DNA from: Ephydatia muelleri
Lineage: Eukaryota; Porifera; Demospongiae; Spongillida; Spongillidae
Direction of reading: 5' to 3'
DNA length: 64,000 bases
NCBI GenBank assembly: GCA_013339895.1
Contig: JABACO010000002.1
Location: 8,402,924 to 8,466,923, forward strand
The notes under the pieces are model-generated. The model made no database searches. It saw only the letters and a list, made by a program, of their open reading frames with translations, and was not told the origin of the DNA. The position numbers and the translations under genes are program-made. Shown here one piece after another: positions 13,275 to 26,000 of the stretch; position 1 is the stretch's first letter; the number at the start of each line of letters is the position of its first letter.

Positions 13275-13337
13275 TTAGTCTCGTACCCAGAACCAGATTC
13301 CCAGCTGTTGGGAATCTGGGTCTGGGTACGAGACTAA
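13275..13337. repeat. TAGTCTCGTACCCAGA hairpin MITE, 63 bp
   Basis: TTAGTCTCGTACCCAGAACC is mirrored as CTGGGTACGAGACTAA. Two more members occur at 33,753-33,857 and 52,374-52,427, and a degenerate piece near 47,843. The TA at both ends fits a TA target duplication, so it could be a Tc1/mariner-type MITE. Confidence 0.8.
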
Positions 13338-13796
13338 GGCTGCCTCTTCTAGAAGGATGTACCACGCAGTTTTTTTATGAAGGGCGATGGTTCTGCCTGG
13401 CGATGAATTACCCTATCATTGCTGATTGCGGTAGGTCAGGGCCATGGTAAGTTTACACAGACACAATGGAGATAGCAATATTCATCATTCCACAAGCACT
13501 CAAGATAAACAGAAGCCTCTTGAGCTTGTTAGCAAACCATGGCATATCCTTACATGTATGACTGTCCCTTGTGTCAGGGGACAGTCCTATAAGGACACAA
13601 TGTATGCATAAAGGACCACTCCTATGACACTACAGTGTACACGTTGCTACATGTACCTACATGTGTAGACATGTCTCATGGTCTCATGAGCTGTTCAATG
13701 GATAGATCAAAAATGCATGTGCAAAGAAGGCATTCAGTGAGAGAAAATGTGTACCATCATTATCAGAGAGCACTACTGTTTTTTTCCACATGAACA

Positions 13797-16100
13797 ACAG
13801 TGTGTGCTTTGTGTAACACGTGTCTGTGCACATGTGCGAGTCTGTGTGTATTGTGTGTGTATCTGTGAGTGTGTGTCTGTTGTGTCTGTGCATGTGTGTC
13901 TATATGTATTTTGTGTGTGCGAGTCTGTGTGCAAGTCTGCGTGTCTGTGTGATTCTGTGTGTGTGTCTGTGTATTTCGTGAGTGTATATATTTCGTGTGT
14001 GTGTCTGTGTGTGCTTGTGTGTCCGTGTGTGTGTGTGTGTGTGTGTCTGTCGTGTGTGTATGTTCCTGTGTGTGTTGGTGCATGTGTGTGTCTGAGTGTT
14101 TTGTGTGACTGTCTCATGTGTGTGTCTGTGTATTTCGTGTGTGCCTGTGTATGCATGTGTGTCTGTGTGTGCTAGTGTGTATTTCCATGTGTGTGCATGT
14201 GTGTGTGTGTGTGTGTGTTTGTATGTGTGTATCGTGTGTTTTGTGTGTCCATGTGTGTGTCTGTGTATCTGTGTGTGTGTGTTTGTATGCGTCTGTGTGT
14301 ATGTCATGTGTGTGTCTGTGTGTGTGTTAGTGTGTGTGTGTTTTTTTGTATGTGTCTGTGTATGCCATGTGTGTGTCTGTGTGTGCGTTTGTGTGTGTGT
14401 GTGCGTTAGTGTGTCTGTGTGTGTGTTTGTATGCATCTGTGTGTATGCCTGTGTGTGCTAGTGTGTATTTCATGCATGTGTGTGTGCATGTGTGTCTGTG
14501 TGTGCTAGTGTGTATTTCCATGTGTGTGTGTACGTGTGTGTGTGCGTGTGTGTGTTTGTCATATGTGTGTCGTGTGTTTTGTGTGTCCATGTGTGTGTCT
14601 GTGTATCTGTGTGTGTGTGTGTGTTTGTATGCGTCAGTGTGTATGTCATGTGTGTGTCTGTGTGCGTTTGTGTGTGTGTGTGTGCGTTAGTGTGTCTGTG
14701 TGTGTCTGTGTGAGTGTGTGCGCATTAGTGTGTCTGTGTGCGTGTTTGTATGCGTCTGTGTGTACAGTGTATGTCATGTGTGTGTGTTAGTGTGTGTGTG
14801 TGTTAGTGTGTCTGTGTGTGCATTTGTGTGTCTGCGTGTGTATGTCATGTGTCTGTGTGCCTGTGTGTGTGTGTGTGTGTGCATTAGTGTGTCTGTGTGT
14901 GCATTTGTGTGTCTGTGTGTGTGTGCGTTAGTGTGTCTGTGTGTGCATTTGTGTGTGTATGTCATGTGTGTGTGTATGTCATGTGTGTGTGTGTGCCTGT
15001 GCATGTGCATGTGTGTGTTTGGTACACAAATTGAAATGCAGTCTGTGTGTGCATTTGTGTGTCTGTGTGTGTATGTCATGTGTGTGTGTTAGTGTGTCTG
15101 TGTGTGTATGTCATGTGTGTCTGTGTGTGCATGTGTGTGCTAGTGTGTATTTCATGCATGTGTGTGTGCATGTGTGTCTGTGTGTGCTAGTGTGTATTTC
15201 CATGTGTGTATGTGTACGTGTGTGTGTGTGTGCGTGTGTGTGTTTGTCATATGTGTGTCGTGTGTTTTGTGTGTCCATGTGTGTCTGTGTATCTGTGTGT
15301 GTGTGTGTTTGTATGCGTCTGTGTGTATGTCATGTGTGTGTCTGTGTGCGTTTGTGTGTGTGTGTGTGCGTTAGTGTGTCTGTGTGTGTGTATGTGTATA
15401 TGTCATGTGTGCGTGTGTGTATTTGTGTGTGTGTGCGTTAGTGTGTCTGTGTGTGTGTGTTTGAATGCGTCTGTGTGTATGTAGTGTGTCTGTGTGTGCT
15501 AGTGTGTATTTCATGCATATGTGTGTGCATGTGTGTCTGTGTGCTAGTGTGTATTTCCATGTGTGTGTGTACGTGTGTGTGTGCGTGTGTGTGTGTTTGT
15601 CATATGTGTGTCGTGTTTTTTGTGTGTCCATGTGTGTGTCTGTGTATCTGTGTGCGTGTGTTTGTATGTATGTCATGTGTATGTCTGTGTGCATTAGTGT
15701 GTGTGTATGCGTTAGTGTGTGTGTGTGCGTTAGTGTGTGTGTGTGTTTGTATGCGTCTCTGTGTATGTCATGTGTGTGTGTCTGTGTGCGTTTGTGTGTG
15801 TGCGTTAGTGTGTCTGTGTGCATTTGTGTGTCTGTGTGTGCCTGTGTGTGTGTGTCTGTGTGAGTGTGTGTGTGCGTTAGTGTGTCTGTGTGTGTTTGTA
15901 TGAGTCTGTGTGTATGTCATGTGTGTATGTGTGTGTGCGTTAGTGTGTCTGTGTGTGCATTTGTGTGTCTGTGTGTGTATGTGTATGTGTGTGTGCGTTA
16001 GTGTGTCTGTGTGTGTATGTCATGTGTTAGTGTGTCTGTGTGTGCATTTGTGTGTCTGTGTGTATGTCATGTGTGTGTGTGTGTGTGCCTGTGCATGTGT
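13797..16100. repeat. TG-rich cryptic array (TGTGTGTCTGTG-type)
   Basis: 2.3 kb of TGTG words with higher-order blocks (for example TGTGTGCTAGTGTGTATTTC recurs near 14,170, 14,455, 14,500, 15,135, 15,185, 15,500 and 15,540), indicating amplification of several-hundred-base segments. The Cys-Val ORFs here are not genes. Confidence 0.95.
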
Positions 16101-16273
16101 GTTTTATGCAAGCTTGGTACACAAATTGAAATGCAATCAGCTGAATTGAATAGAATACATGTACTTGTGCATGTGACAATGTTTGTGAGTGAGAGTGTTT
16201 GTACTATCATCAGACAGGTGTATTGTTTGCCACATGTATAACTGGTGTGTGCAAGTACGCTGTACATGAGTGT

Positions 16274-16351
<78 letters not shown>

Positions 16352-17942
16352 TATAAGAAAATATGCCATACGATAGTGTACAGGGCCATGTACGCAACAA
16401 TGCAAGTGTGTGCACAAGTGTGAGCCAGCATGAGTTCATGTACTATGTGTGAGCTGAAAGTTGTGTGAGACCGAAATCGTAGCCGAGTGGGCGTGGCAGA
16501 TATAAGACGATGATTTTAGCAAGATGATGGCAAATAGGAAAGCTTTATTACACGACTAGAGGATGATGTGAGTGCTAGCAAATAGCCTTACGCGTGCCGT
16601 TTTGAATACTGCCGGCGACGTGGGAGGCGCAAGGTTATATTCACTTGGGGTCCGTTAATTTGGTACGATCGTCTGGAACTGAGCAGCGTTCTTCTTCTTT
16701 TAACTTTCCCGCATAAACTCACTGCCTGAGTGAGACAAAAACAGTTGGGAACGGCTAGCTTAGTTTAAGGGTGAAATGGGCGGAACAAAGAAGTTATCAA
16801 AATTTATTGTGGATTGGGAGAATGGAACACGGGTTGCATGCAAAAATGGTGCAATCGAGCGGGAAATGTGCATTAACTTTGCACAGCTGTATCTCCGTGA
16901 CGGATAGAGTAAAAATTAACGAACTGAACACATCAATAGCAACAGGACCCCTGTATGTACATACGGAATTTGAAGCGATTTAAACTCTCCTAGCTGAAGA
17001 TGTGACGGTTTTGAACCCCATGGGGTATCGGACTTCGTAGCATCAGCAAGGAACTAGTGCAAGGCCCCAAAATAAGTTTCCCCGTAGTGAAATGGTGTAG
17101 TATGAAGTGTTGAAAATAGGAGGTCGATAGCGTTAACCGTTGGGAAGTTATAGCGATTCACCCGCGATGCATTTTTATAACATTTTATAATATATCCGTG
17201 GGGCAATTTTCGCGGAAACTGTCCCAATTTATATAAAAACATTATAAATATAAACCTGATTCAGAGGAGTCTGTGTCATTCATATGTGAGTTGTCATTTT
17301 CTGCACAGTCGGGTCATGCAAAATATAAATATGAGCTCAAGGAATATAGGAGTATAACTAACTCACCATACATAACATCACACTCAGCAGTAGAGTTTTC
17401 AGATCTATGCCTTTTTGGTGCACGATCTGCATGCATGGATGCATATGACCTGATCAAACTTATAGCCATGCAGCATTAAAATGATACGGTTTTTGTTTAT
17501 GAACCAAGCACTATTATCAAGACAATTTTTCTTAATTAATTAACATGTACAGGTACAATATACTATATACTGCAATACTATACATGTATATCAAAATTTT
17601 AAATACCTTACCTGTTTCGACACTATTGGAGATTGTAGATCGCTCTGAGTGTGGCAAAACATGAACATATAATTATGACTCGACTCAGTGTTCTACCGTA
17701 TCTGTGCAGACTCACCGGTAACTTTCGAGGTCGATGATTCCGACTCCAATTGTGTATGCAAATCACAGTGAGGGTTTTTTTTTGAAGAGGCCAAACAACG
17801 ATCGATGCCTTCTGATAGTTGTGTAGCAGTGCAATTTCCTTGTTTTACACTGTTGACAGTCACAAAGGGCCGACATTTTTGCCGCCGAAAATGTACGGAT
17901 AATTTTTCCAGCAAAATATTCTCGCAACGTGTTCAGTATCAT

Positions 17943-18932
17943 ATGGCTGCAAAGACCAATCGAGATAAAGATTTAGAAGCTCTTTGTCATAAAGTTTCGG
18001 ACCTAGAAGCGAGTATGGTCCGTGTGAATGATCGCTTGGATGAAATGGACGATAAACTAAAAGAAAGGAGTGCCATGGATTCAGAACATGAAGGTACGTT
18101 AAATATTGTAATGTGATTCTACTGTGAGGAGACTGCGACGGGTGTCGAAGTAGTAATGTATAAGCGCGTGGTTTTGAACTGCTTACCAGCTTGTATCTCT
18201 CGTAAATTCGAAGCCTTGAATATTTTCCTCATCCAGTCCCCCCCCTCCCCCCTTCCTCCCTCCCCTTTCTCAGGAAATAGCGTTCCAACGTCTTCAAAAA
18301 CAGTTGTTCCGTTGGTAAGCACTGTTTTTTTGGCCACGTGACATATCATGAAAAATCAATTCACAGAAAATACTTCAGGTAGTGTTTGAAGAGTATGTTG
18401 AACAACTGGACAGAACATTAAAAGAGACACCTTGGAGTGATATAGATGATGATCTCAAAACGAGAATACTTCAATCAGTTGAGAGTCACCTTCAACTGTA
18501 TAAGCTTCCAATGCCTTCTAAAAGTGACTTGAAGAAAAGAATCAAGGCATACTATGCAAGCCGGAGGAGCACTACAATCATGAACATGAATGATGAAAAA
18601 AGAAGGCAAAGACGTATGTCTTTGAAGCGAAATCGTCTTGCATATGTAAGTACTCATATTTGAATAGTCATGCACTAACCTACAACTTCATCTGTCCAGG
18701 TTGCACGTGATAAAGCAGTACAGGAGGCGATACAAAAGGGTGAACTTAATGCTGGGATGCTGAAGCAATTAAGGCATTCAGGGATACTGTGAGAATTGAT
18801 GCTGGTGCTGTTTCACCTGTTGTCAGTTCTGATGACGAGGAAGCTGCTGCCCAGAACAAAAAGAAACGTTTGGAGAACCTTGCAAGAGCTCGAGCTTCTC
18901 GTCAGCAACAAAGTCAACATGTGGAGAACTAA
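17943..18932 (+). pseudogene. CACTA element second gene (coiled-coil, basic; TNPA-like role possible)
   Basis: Exons 17,943-18,094, 18,274-18,314, about 18,367-18,645 and 18,700-18,932 are joined by good GT-AG sites. Exon 1 encodes a heptad-rich coiled coil (DKDLEALCHKVSDLEASMVR). Exon 3 encodes an acidic-to-basic segment (YVEQLDRTLKETPWSD, then MNDEKRRQRRMSLKRNR). The last exon ends in RLENLARARASRQQQSQHVEN after one frame change near 18,770. It lies head-to-head with the transposase start (17,914), implying a shared bidirectional promoter of only tens of bases. Plant CACTA elements carry a second DNA-binding gene (TNPA). The role here is by analogy of position only. Confidence 0.5.
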
Positions 18933-19336
18933 GTTTTTTTTAATTCTGCTTATCCTTTTTATCTTTCCATTTTCCATGTATGGTGATTATTTTTTATGAT
19001 CCACAGTATTCATTTTTGTATTTATATTTTTCATGATACATGACAAATCATTTGAACAATCATGAGAAATGATTATGATATGATTAATCATGTGATTTCA
19101 CATGCTACATCACATGAAAAATCGGGCACAAATCTTTGATTGATTACTCATTTGAAATTTGAAGTGATTCTCGGTAAAAATCATGTATTAAATCCAATTG
19201 TGATTTTCAAATGATTTGTCCGTGATTCTTCATTTCGAATTACTATCAGATCATCCGATGATTTTGTGTGTGATTTCCACAGCAAAATCACTTGATATAT
19301 CATAAGTATGATTCGCGAGGTATTTTTGCTGTGGTG

Positions 19337-20490
19337 CGCGCGATACATCCTTTCGCTACTTAAGTGTATACTACCCTATCGTTCTAACATTAACCACACA
19401 GAACTCTCAAATAATTGCACAGGATACTGTATATATGCCACACAGCAATGACAATTATGAAAAACTTGAAAATGTAGTGTGTTCACAAACATTACATGCA
19501 CCAGTATCAGTTGAGAATATACCTACCACTAAAATCATGTCCATGGCCTAGAACACACAAGCTGCATAGTTTTGTGCCACTATCATTGAGCACCTTGGGA
19601 TCCGAGACTAAAGCCAAAGTGATATCGACAGAAGAGGAAATGTAACTGTGAAGGCAAATTTAAAGGGGGATTGATCAAATCAGCATATATGGGTACATGT
19701 ACATGTACATGAGGGTGGTGTTCTATAGCAAGTGGTTGTAATGCAAGTCAAAATTGATGTTCAGGAGGTAACTGTAGATTTCGTATACCTGCATGGTCCA
19801 AGCAAATACTTTATGTTTCCACAATATGCAGCTGACTTTTTTTTTATAGCTGTGGACCTCAAAAAACATGCACTGGTCAAAGCTACACCCTTATTCAAGA
19901 ATAAATTGACAGTGGTGTGTTTATGTATCAGGAGCATGCATGCACTTATATTGCACATGTAGGATGTACATGCAGTAGTATAGTTTGAAATGTTCTTGCA
20001 TCAAATCACCACCATGCTGCAGTATGTTGTTAAGATGTTTTGACACCATTTTCAAATACACTTTATCATCAATATTAGTTTTCCACTCCAATATGTATAT
20101 ACCTGAATTTATTGATTAGAATGGGCGATGCTGGGCTATCGAATATGGAATTTCTTAAGCTGGAATGAGTTTTTATCACTATTTATGAAAAAAAATTTTT
20201 ATCGCCTTCAAAGTGATACCAAACTATGATCTCAAAGTCCACAGGGACAGAAGCAGCAGCCCTAAGACCTAACGGTGGTACAGGATTGAAAAGGTCAATC
20301 TCGCACACCACATGATGTCTGGTCATAATATTATATGAGAAGGCGGCAATAACGAGGGATACACAAATATACAAATCATGTGTACGAAAAAGTGTCAACT
20401 GCAAGTCAGCAATGCTGCTGCAAAGCAAAGAGTTGAGTCGCTGAGTGGGTCAAGGTTTAAATCTTTGATGCATTTGGAATACTTTGATTG
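19337..20490 (+). other. Flank of CACTA 1; no clear gene
   Basis: A 76-codon ORF (19,732-19,962) has no recognised domain. The region precedes the CACTA-type transposase tail at 20.67 kb and may be its decayed upstream part, but nothing is decisive. Confidence 0.3.
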
Positions 20491-20671
20491 CATAAGGTTT
20501 CACATCATTGATGCCATGCATAACCTTTTTTGGGTATTGCGAAACATGTAATGAAAAACATATGGTTAAATGAAGATTCCCCCATTATACCAAAAAATCG
20601 CCATACCATTTTACAATCAAAGGTGGATAAATGTGCATTTCCGTCATCAATAGGAAGAATACCACATAAAA

Positions 20672-21820
20672 TTGCTTCTTGATTTAGTTCATTTACAGCA
20701 GATGAATGGAAATATGGACAATGACCCCTCTCAATGTATGTGCTGGAGGGGTGAGCTGGAACAGACACATTTAAATTATTGGCATCTTTTTGTTCGAGCA
20801 TGTCAAATCTTAGTGTCACCAATGCTAACAATTGAAGAGGCAGAACAAGGTCATGGCCTACTAGTTAAATTTTACATTGAATTTGAGAGATTGTATGGCA
20901 TTGAGAAAGTCACTCCAAATATGCATATGCATACGCAACTAGTTGAATGCATTAAAAGGATTATGGGCCTGTTTATGCATTCTCGCTGTTTTCATTTGAA
21001 AGGTAAAATGGTATACTGGGTAACTATCGGAAGTTCAGTTCATGCAACACTTCATGCATGATGTACAAGTTGATAATCTGAATATTCCTGTAGAGTGTTT
21101 GAATGTACAGACTGCAACAATGCAACAATTGTTCAACAAAGATTTAAGCACTGGTACATTTAATGATTGTGCTCAGAACATGGCATGGAGTATTGGGCAG
21201 TTATTACTTGTTCAAAACTGTCAGTTCATGATGTGCCCACCAGCATCTGGTCCATCAGTGCTCCCTATAGTTTATCAGGGGCTGCATCAGAGCACTACAA
21301 TGATGGAGACAGTACACTGTCACTGTATTTGGCCAATGCATATCAAGTGATGTACAAACAGGATGTTATTAACACACATATTTCATCTTGTGCTATGTCA
21401 TACACATACATCAAGAACGGAAACACAGTAGGAAGCCGTTCCAAAAGATCATACTACATCATTGCAGCATGCGATATGGTGTGGTAAAGATCGTCATGTG
21501 GACAAAAGTACAGAAGACTTCACCCAGTACATGCTATGTATTATTTTCAACACAATTACAGTACACCATGCTTGGAAACACAAAATTACGCATTTGTCAA
21601 ATGGTATCAACATTACCAGAGTCATCATGCTACATCATCACAAGTGTGGTGTGCTAACCTGTATGAACCATTTGGCCCAGCATCATTCTTACCAGTACAA
21701 AGAATACACTCACAGTTTGTTGCAGCAAGTACAAAGCTAAATGATGAAAGCGTTCTTTATATCTGCCCACTACAACTGAAGTTTTTTTATAATTACACAT
21801 GTATACAATGGACAGTGTAA
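20672..21820 (+). pseudogene. CACTA-type transposase C-terminal fragment
   Basis: Frame segments read YWHLFVRACQIL, IEEAEQGHGLLVKFYIEFERLYG, VTPNMHMHTQLVECIK and FHLKGKMVYW. These resemble the helical C-terminal half of tnp2-type CACTA transposases. They are followed by VWCANLYEPFGPASFLPVQR and HSQFVAA, the conserved tail block. The tail matches the minus-strand fragment at 44,547-44,840 (EAWCANLFELFGPASFLPAQ). Frame changes near 21,060, 21,480 and 21,540 show decay. I could not place its own TIRs. Confidence 0.65.
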
Positions 21821-22222
21821 TAAATTATGACTTTAATCATGTATGAATTTTTCCAGTTGTAATAATTAAAGCTGTCACTCGTGTATTACTGAAATAGAGT
21901 GGATTTGAAATTGTGAGGGGAAAAAAATCAAACGTCATAGAGGATAGGGTAAGAGGAGTTCTGAGGCACTAACAAAAGAGGAGGGGGAGTGATGCATACA
22001 GTAGGGACGTGCAAAAGTTTACGTTTCGTTTCGTTCAAAATCACTTTATGCGCGTTTAAACGCAGCATGTACGCATAGTGAACGCGTAGTTCGTAGGCCG
22101 CTTTCAATGATCGTGTATAAGTACTAAATGATCCAACCGCATTAAAGCATGCTCGTTTGTATGGAACGCGTTTCTACGGTACATGATATCGTCGCATTGT
22201 TCAACGTCATTTAATAAGCCTT

Positions 22223-23280
22223 TTGGTGGTTCGCGCGACATGGTCTTCTGAATACAAAAAGCAACGCATTCTCCATCATTACTTTGCTGGAAATAAGGCG
22301 CCGACAATTGCGAAGCAACTTCGCGAAGAAAGCCTGTATTGCACGCGAAAAGGTGTGCACGACTTTCTAAGAAGGTACGAAATAACGGGGACGTCAGGCG
22401 AAAAAGCGGCTCAGGCGGGCATACATGTACTAAAATCACTGATGAGGTGAAGGCATTCGCCAAAAAGCAGATGCAACGCGATGACGAGACGACAGCTATT
22501 CAACTGTACAATCTTCTGAAAAGTCGTGGGTACAACATCCATCGACGTACAATTCTCCGATGCCGAACGGACCACCATTCATGGTAGCGCGTACTGTCAA
22601 TTGATTCGCGAGTCAATAAACAGAAGCGCTTGGAGTGGGCACAACAGTGGGCTAACGATACATTTGATGACGTTATATGGACGGATGAGTGCAACGTCCA
22701 GTTGGAAACCCATAGACGGTTTTGTTGTCGCAAGATTGGAGAAGCGCTTCGACCAAAGCCTATATAGGTAGGCTATATATTGTAATTTCAATTTTTTGAT
22801 TCATTTCCCTCGCTTTTTAGAGCTAAATATCCAACAAACGTTCACGTGTGGGCAGGAATCAGCATGAAGGGCAGAACAGCTCTCTGCATATTTGATGGTA
22901 TCATGAACCAGGAACTGTTTGTGAACATCAACACTGCTCCCATCAACCAATACACTTTATCCTGATGGTCATCATAGGTTGAAGATGGATAACGACCCAA
23001 AGCATACGTCCAGAAATGCAGCAGCCAGGATGGCGGAAACACGATCAACTGGTGGAGAACACCACCTGAATCTCCTGACCTTAATCCTATTAATAGTAAA
23101 TATGTGGCATGAATTCAAAGAGTATCAACGATGAGTAGTGAAGCCAAAAACCAAACCTGAGCTCATCATGATCAATGGAATCGAAGCATTTTGGAGAACT
23201 GTTAGTACAGAAAAGTGCATTGAACACATATAAGACACTTATGTAAAGTGATACCAAAGGTGATTGAATTAAATGGGTGT
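22223..23280 (+). pseudogene. Tc1/mariner-like transposase
   Basis: The start of the block shows an HTH region (WSSEYKKQRILHHYFAGNK...TIAKQL). It is followed after a frame change by TAIQLYNLLKSRGYNIHRRT, then DVIWTDECNVQLETHRRF with the first catalytic Asp region, VHVWAGISMKGRTALCIFDG, the DNDPKH-like block in another frame (about 22,990) and NWWRTPPESPDLNP at about 23,050. These are hallmark Tc1 DDE motifs. A 55-60 bp AT-rich segment at about 22,765-22,820 interrupts RPKP/AKYPT and looks like either a short intron or a small insertion. Several further frame breaks make it inactive. Confidence 0.8.
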
Positions 23281-24183
23281 GCAACTGGATATTGAGTATA
23301 TCTGATGTTGTATAATGTATTAAACAGTGATGTTAGAATCACACATTGTAGAGACATAAACATGTACATGTACATGTACTAGTACATTATTGCATACCCG
23401 TAATATTACACATGTCTTATCATTGTTTCTAGTGTAATCTCAGAGTAAACTATCCAACATACAGCACACACCCTTACAAGAGTACACACCTACAGGCATG
23501 TTACTCATCCAAAGGAGGTACAGTGCCCACTTTGGTATATAATAGTATATCATTTTAATATTTGTACATAATATTGTTGTGTTCTAACTGTAGTTCAAAA
23601 AGGGGATTGCTCTAGCACAGAATACATGAGCTGCAAATGCCACCAGTAATTGTGTTAACAAGGTGTTGCCCTTCTAGGGACCAATGGAATGTTCAACCTT
23701 TAAAATAGGGAAAGGGTATAGGCACTAAGCCTGAATGAAGAACAAAGTACATGTCAATGGCTAGCTAGTGTGTCAATGTATATGGCTACACTTCATGTGT
23801 ACCTCAAACATATGTGTACACCAAGTACTGTACATGTGGGTACACACCCACTACCTCATGGGTCCATACCCACCTCCACATGTGTATGTGGTACACACCC
23901 ACTACCGAACATAAGGGTACACTTCCTAATGTGGTATGTGTATAATATAAAATGTGTCATTATGTGATGACAACTTTACTACATTTTCAGAATTTGCAAA
24001 TCCTCACATATGAGTAACACATTCACATACATGAAACTTAAGATGATATATATTTTCTTCGCTCTTGGGCTCTTTTGCATGCCTGCCCAATGGCCTCAAC
24101 CCAGACAATCCAAATAACATCAAATTCTGTTGCCGTCACATGTGAACATTAAAAAAGGTCTTAATCTGCATTAGTTCATTGGA

Positions 24184-24483
24184 TTATAAAGCACTGAAAC
24201 CACCTCCTCCTCCAGTCACAGTGCTATGCAGCATCACATCCTCTCCAAATACTGACTCGCATGCTAGTTTCACTGCCAAAGTTGAGGCTCTTGAAGGAAC
24301 ACATAACTTTGGGTTAGCCGCTGCCATTTCACCCAAGGCTTTCAATTGTGATGACGTCTGATGATGACCAGTTAAAAAGTTTAACGCTATCAGCAATAGT
24401 GATGTGGCTGGTGTCATCCTTGATCTAGATGATGGTGTAGAATCAGCACTGGGAGGAGAGACTGCAGAAATGGGAGATGACAT
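24184..24483 (-). pseudogene. Possible BEN-like domain fragment
   Basis: The frame reads KALGEMAAANPKLCVPSRA, then LAVKLACESVFGEDVM and TVTGGGGGFSAL. The pattern (conserved helix with ESVFGEDV, then a TG-rich turn and a hydrophobic end) is reminiscent of BEN-type DNA-binding domains, sometimes found in transposon proteins. It is truncated at both sides and embedded in the Tc1 element. The assignment is weak. Confidence 0.25.
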
Positions 24484-24834
24484 GTGCAGTACTAGGAAGA
24501 GGGACTGTGTTTATTTGGCCTATGTCTCCTCATTTCAGAGACAAAATCTCTTCACTCATTGCCTCATCTCTAGCCTTCAATTCCCTGATTTCATCTGCCA
24601 TATGATTAGTGAAAGCTAGAACCTTATCCAAACTACAGTAACAAGAGACATGTATATGCACCCCAAATATATCTATATTGTGCTCAATGCTCACCAAATT
24701 CATTTATACAATCCACATGAGTAGGGGACATTGAATTCAACCCACTGATCATCCCACTGATGAGAAAGCAAAGGAAAAAACATGTGTACATGTATGATTT
24801 TAATATATATATATTAACCTGATAGACAGGTGAT

Positions 24835-25235
24835 TTGGCTTGTAGCGACCAACACATAGCTCTGTGTAGAATGTGTTTAGATCAGTGATGCACACATCCA
24901 TGATCAGAACTAACAGGATTGACAGCTGAATGAGTGAATTGGCTTGCAGCTACAGTACCAACACAGATGACTGATTGCTCTGAGTAGAGTGGTTTAAGTC
25001 TGTGATGTACTCAGCCATGCATGTCTTTGTACTGAACAGAACTACATGTAACCGGATTGACGGATGAAGAAGTAGATTGGTTTGCAGCTACCAACCCAAA
25101 TGACTGATTGCTTTGAGTAGAATGGTTTAAGTCAGTGATGCACACAGCCATGTCTTTGTACTGAACAGAACTAACCGGATTGATGGATGATAGAGTAGAT
25201 TGGCTTGTAGCCACTAACCCAGATGACTTAATGTT
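24835..25235 (-). repeat. About 118-bp minisatellite, 3-4 copies, open on the minus strand
   Basis: The word GATTGRCRGMTGA...GATTGGYTTGYAGC...CAGTGATGCACACA recurs about every 118 bp. On the minus strand two units remain open and read SSVQYKDM...CITDLNHSTQSNQSFGLVA, so the array may derive from an amplified exon. Confidence 0.7.
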
Positions 25236-25615
25236 GCTCTGTGCATAGTAACAAAAGGTTTATATCATTGAAGCAAGTGAGGACAGTATTATACAACACA
25301 GGGAATATTTTTCTTTTTTAAATATTCAAATATTTAGAAAATTTGCATAGCAATTTTGCTATGCACAGTCTAAGTTGATTAACAACTCAGTTCAGTTGTA
25401 TAGCAATTTTTTCCCTCACTGAGATGTGTGATAAATCATGATTCATCATTTGAAGTATGCAGCACTGATTAACAAATACATGTAGCATAACAATTCACAA
25501 AGATTTTAGAAATAAATTATAGCTGGAGCAGATGGTATATTGCCTTGAACTCAAGATTCAGACTCTGACTCGTCATGTGTCCTCTTGCTTGGACAACTAG
25601 GGAGGGCATCAGGTG

Positions 25616-26000
25616 TCATGGCTGTGCAATAAAACGCTTCACTGCCACGTCAGAGCTGAAGTCACAGACAGCTGGAACATCATTACTGATTCGCATGAGG
25701 TTGTCCAAGGTACGCTCTCCGAGCCGAGATTTCCAGTCCGTCTTGATACGGCGCATTGAACTGAAACCCTGCTCCACTTTGGCATTGCTCACCGGAAGCA
25801 AGAGGAGGATTTCAATGAGAGATGCTAGATTGGCGAACTGCTTACGATGACATCCGGTAGCAGAGCCCAGATACTGGTGCCCTTGATCTGCTTTGCACCA
25901 GCCCAGTATGTCTTGAAGGCCCTCCAGTTGTCAATGATACTGGCCATGGCACTGTCATGCTTGAGGAGGAGTGGCTTGAAATGCTCAATCACACCAGAAT
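25616..26000 (-). pseudogene. hAT transposase C-terminal (dimerisation) fragment
   Basis: The minus frame reads LPVSNAKVEQGFSSMRRIKT, then LGERTLDNLMRISNDVP. This is the hAT family C-terminal dimerisation signature (LPVS.A..E..FS..RRIKT). Upstream, in another frame, is QDILGWCKADQGHQYLGSA. It is only a fragment, nested in the Tc1 element. Confidence 0.7.

Noticed and set aside
13684-16241. Many overlapping Cys-Val and His-Thr ORFs
   Set aside because: Same reason: cryptic TG repeats of the foldback loop, with no conserved domain.
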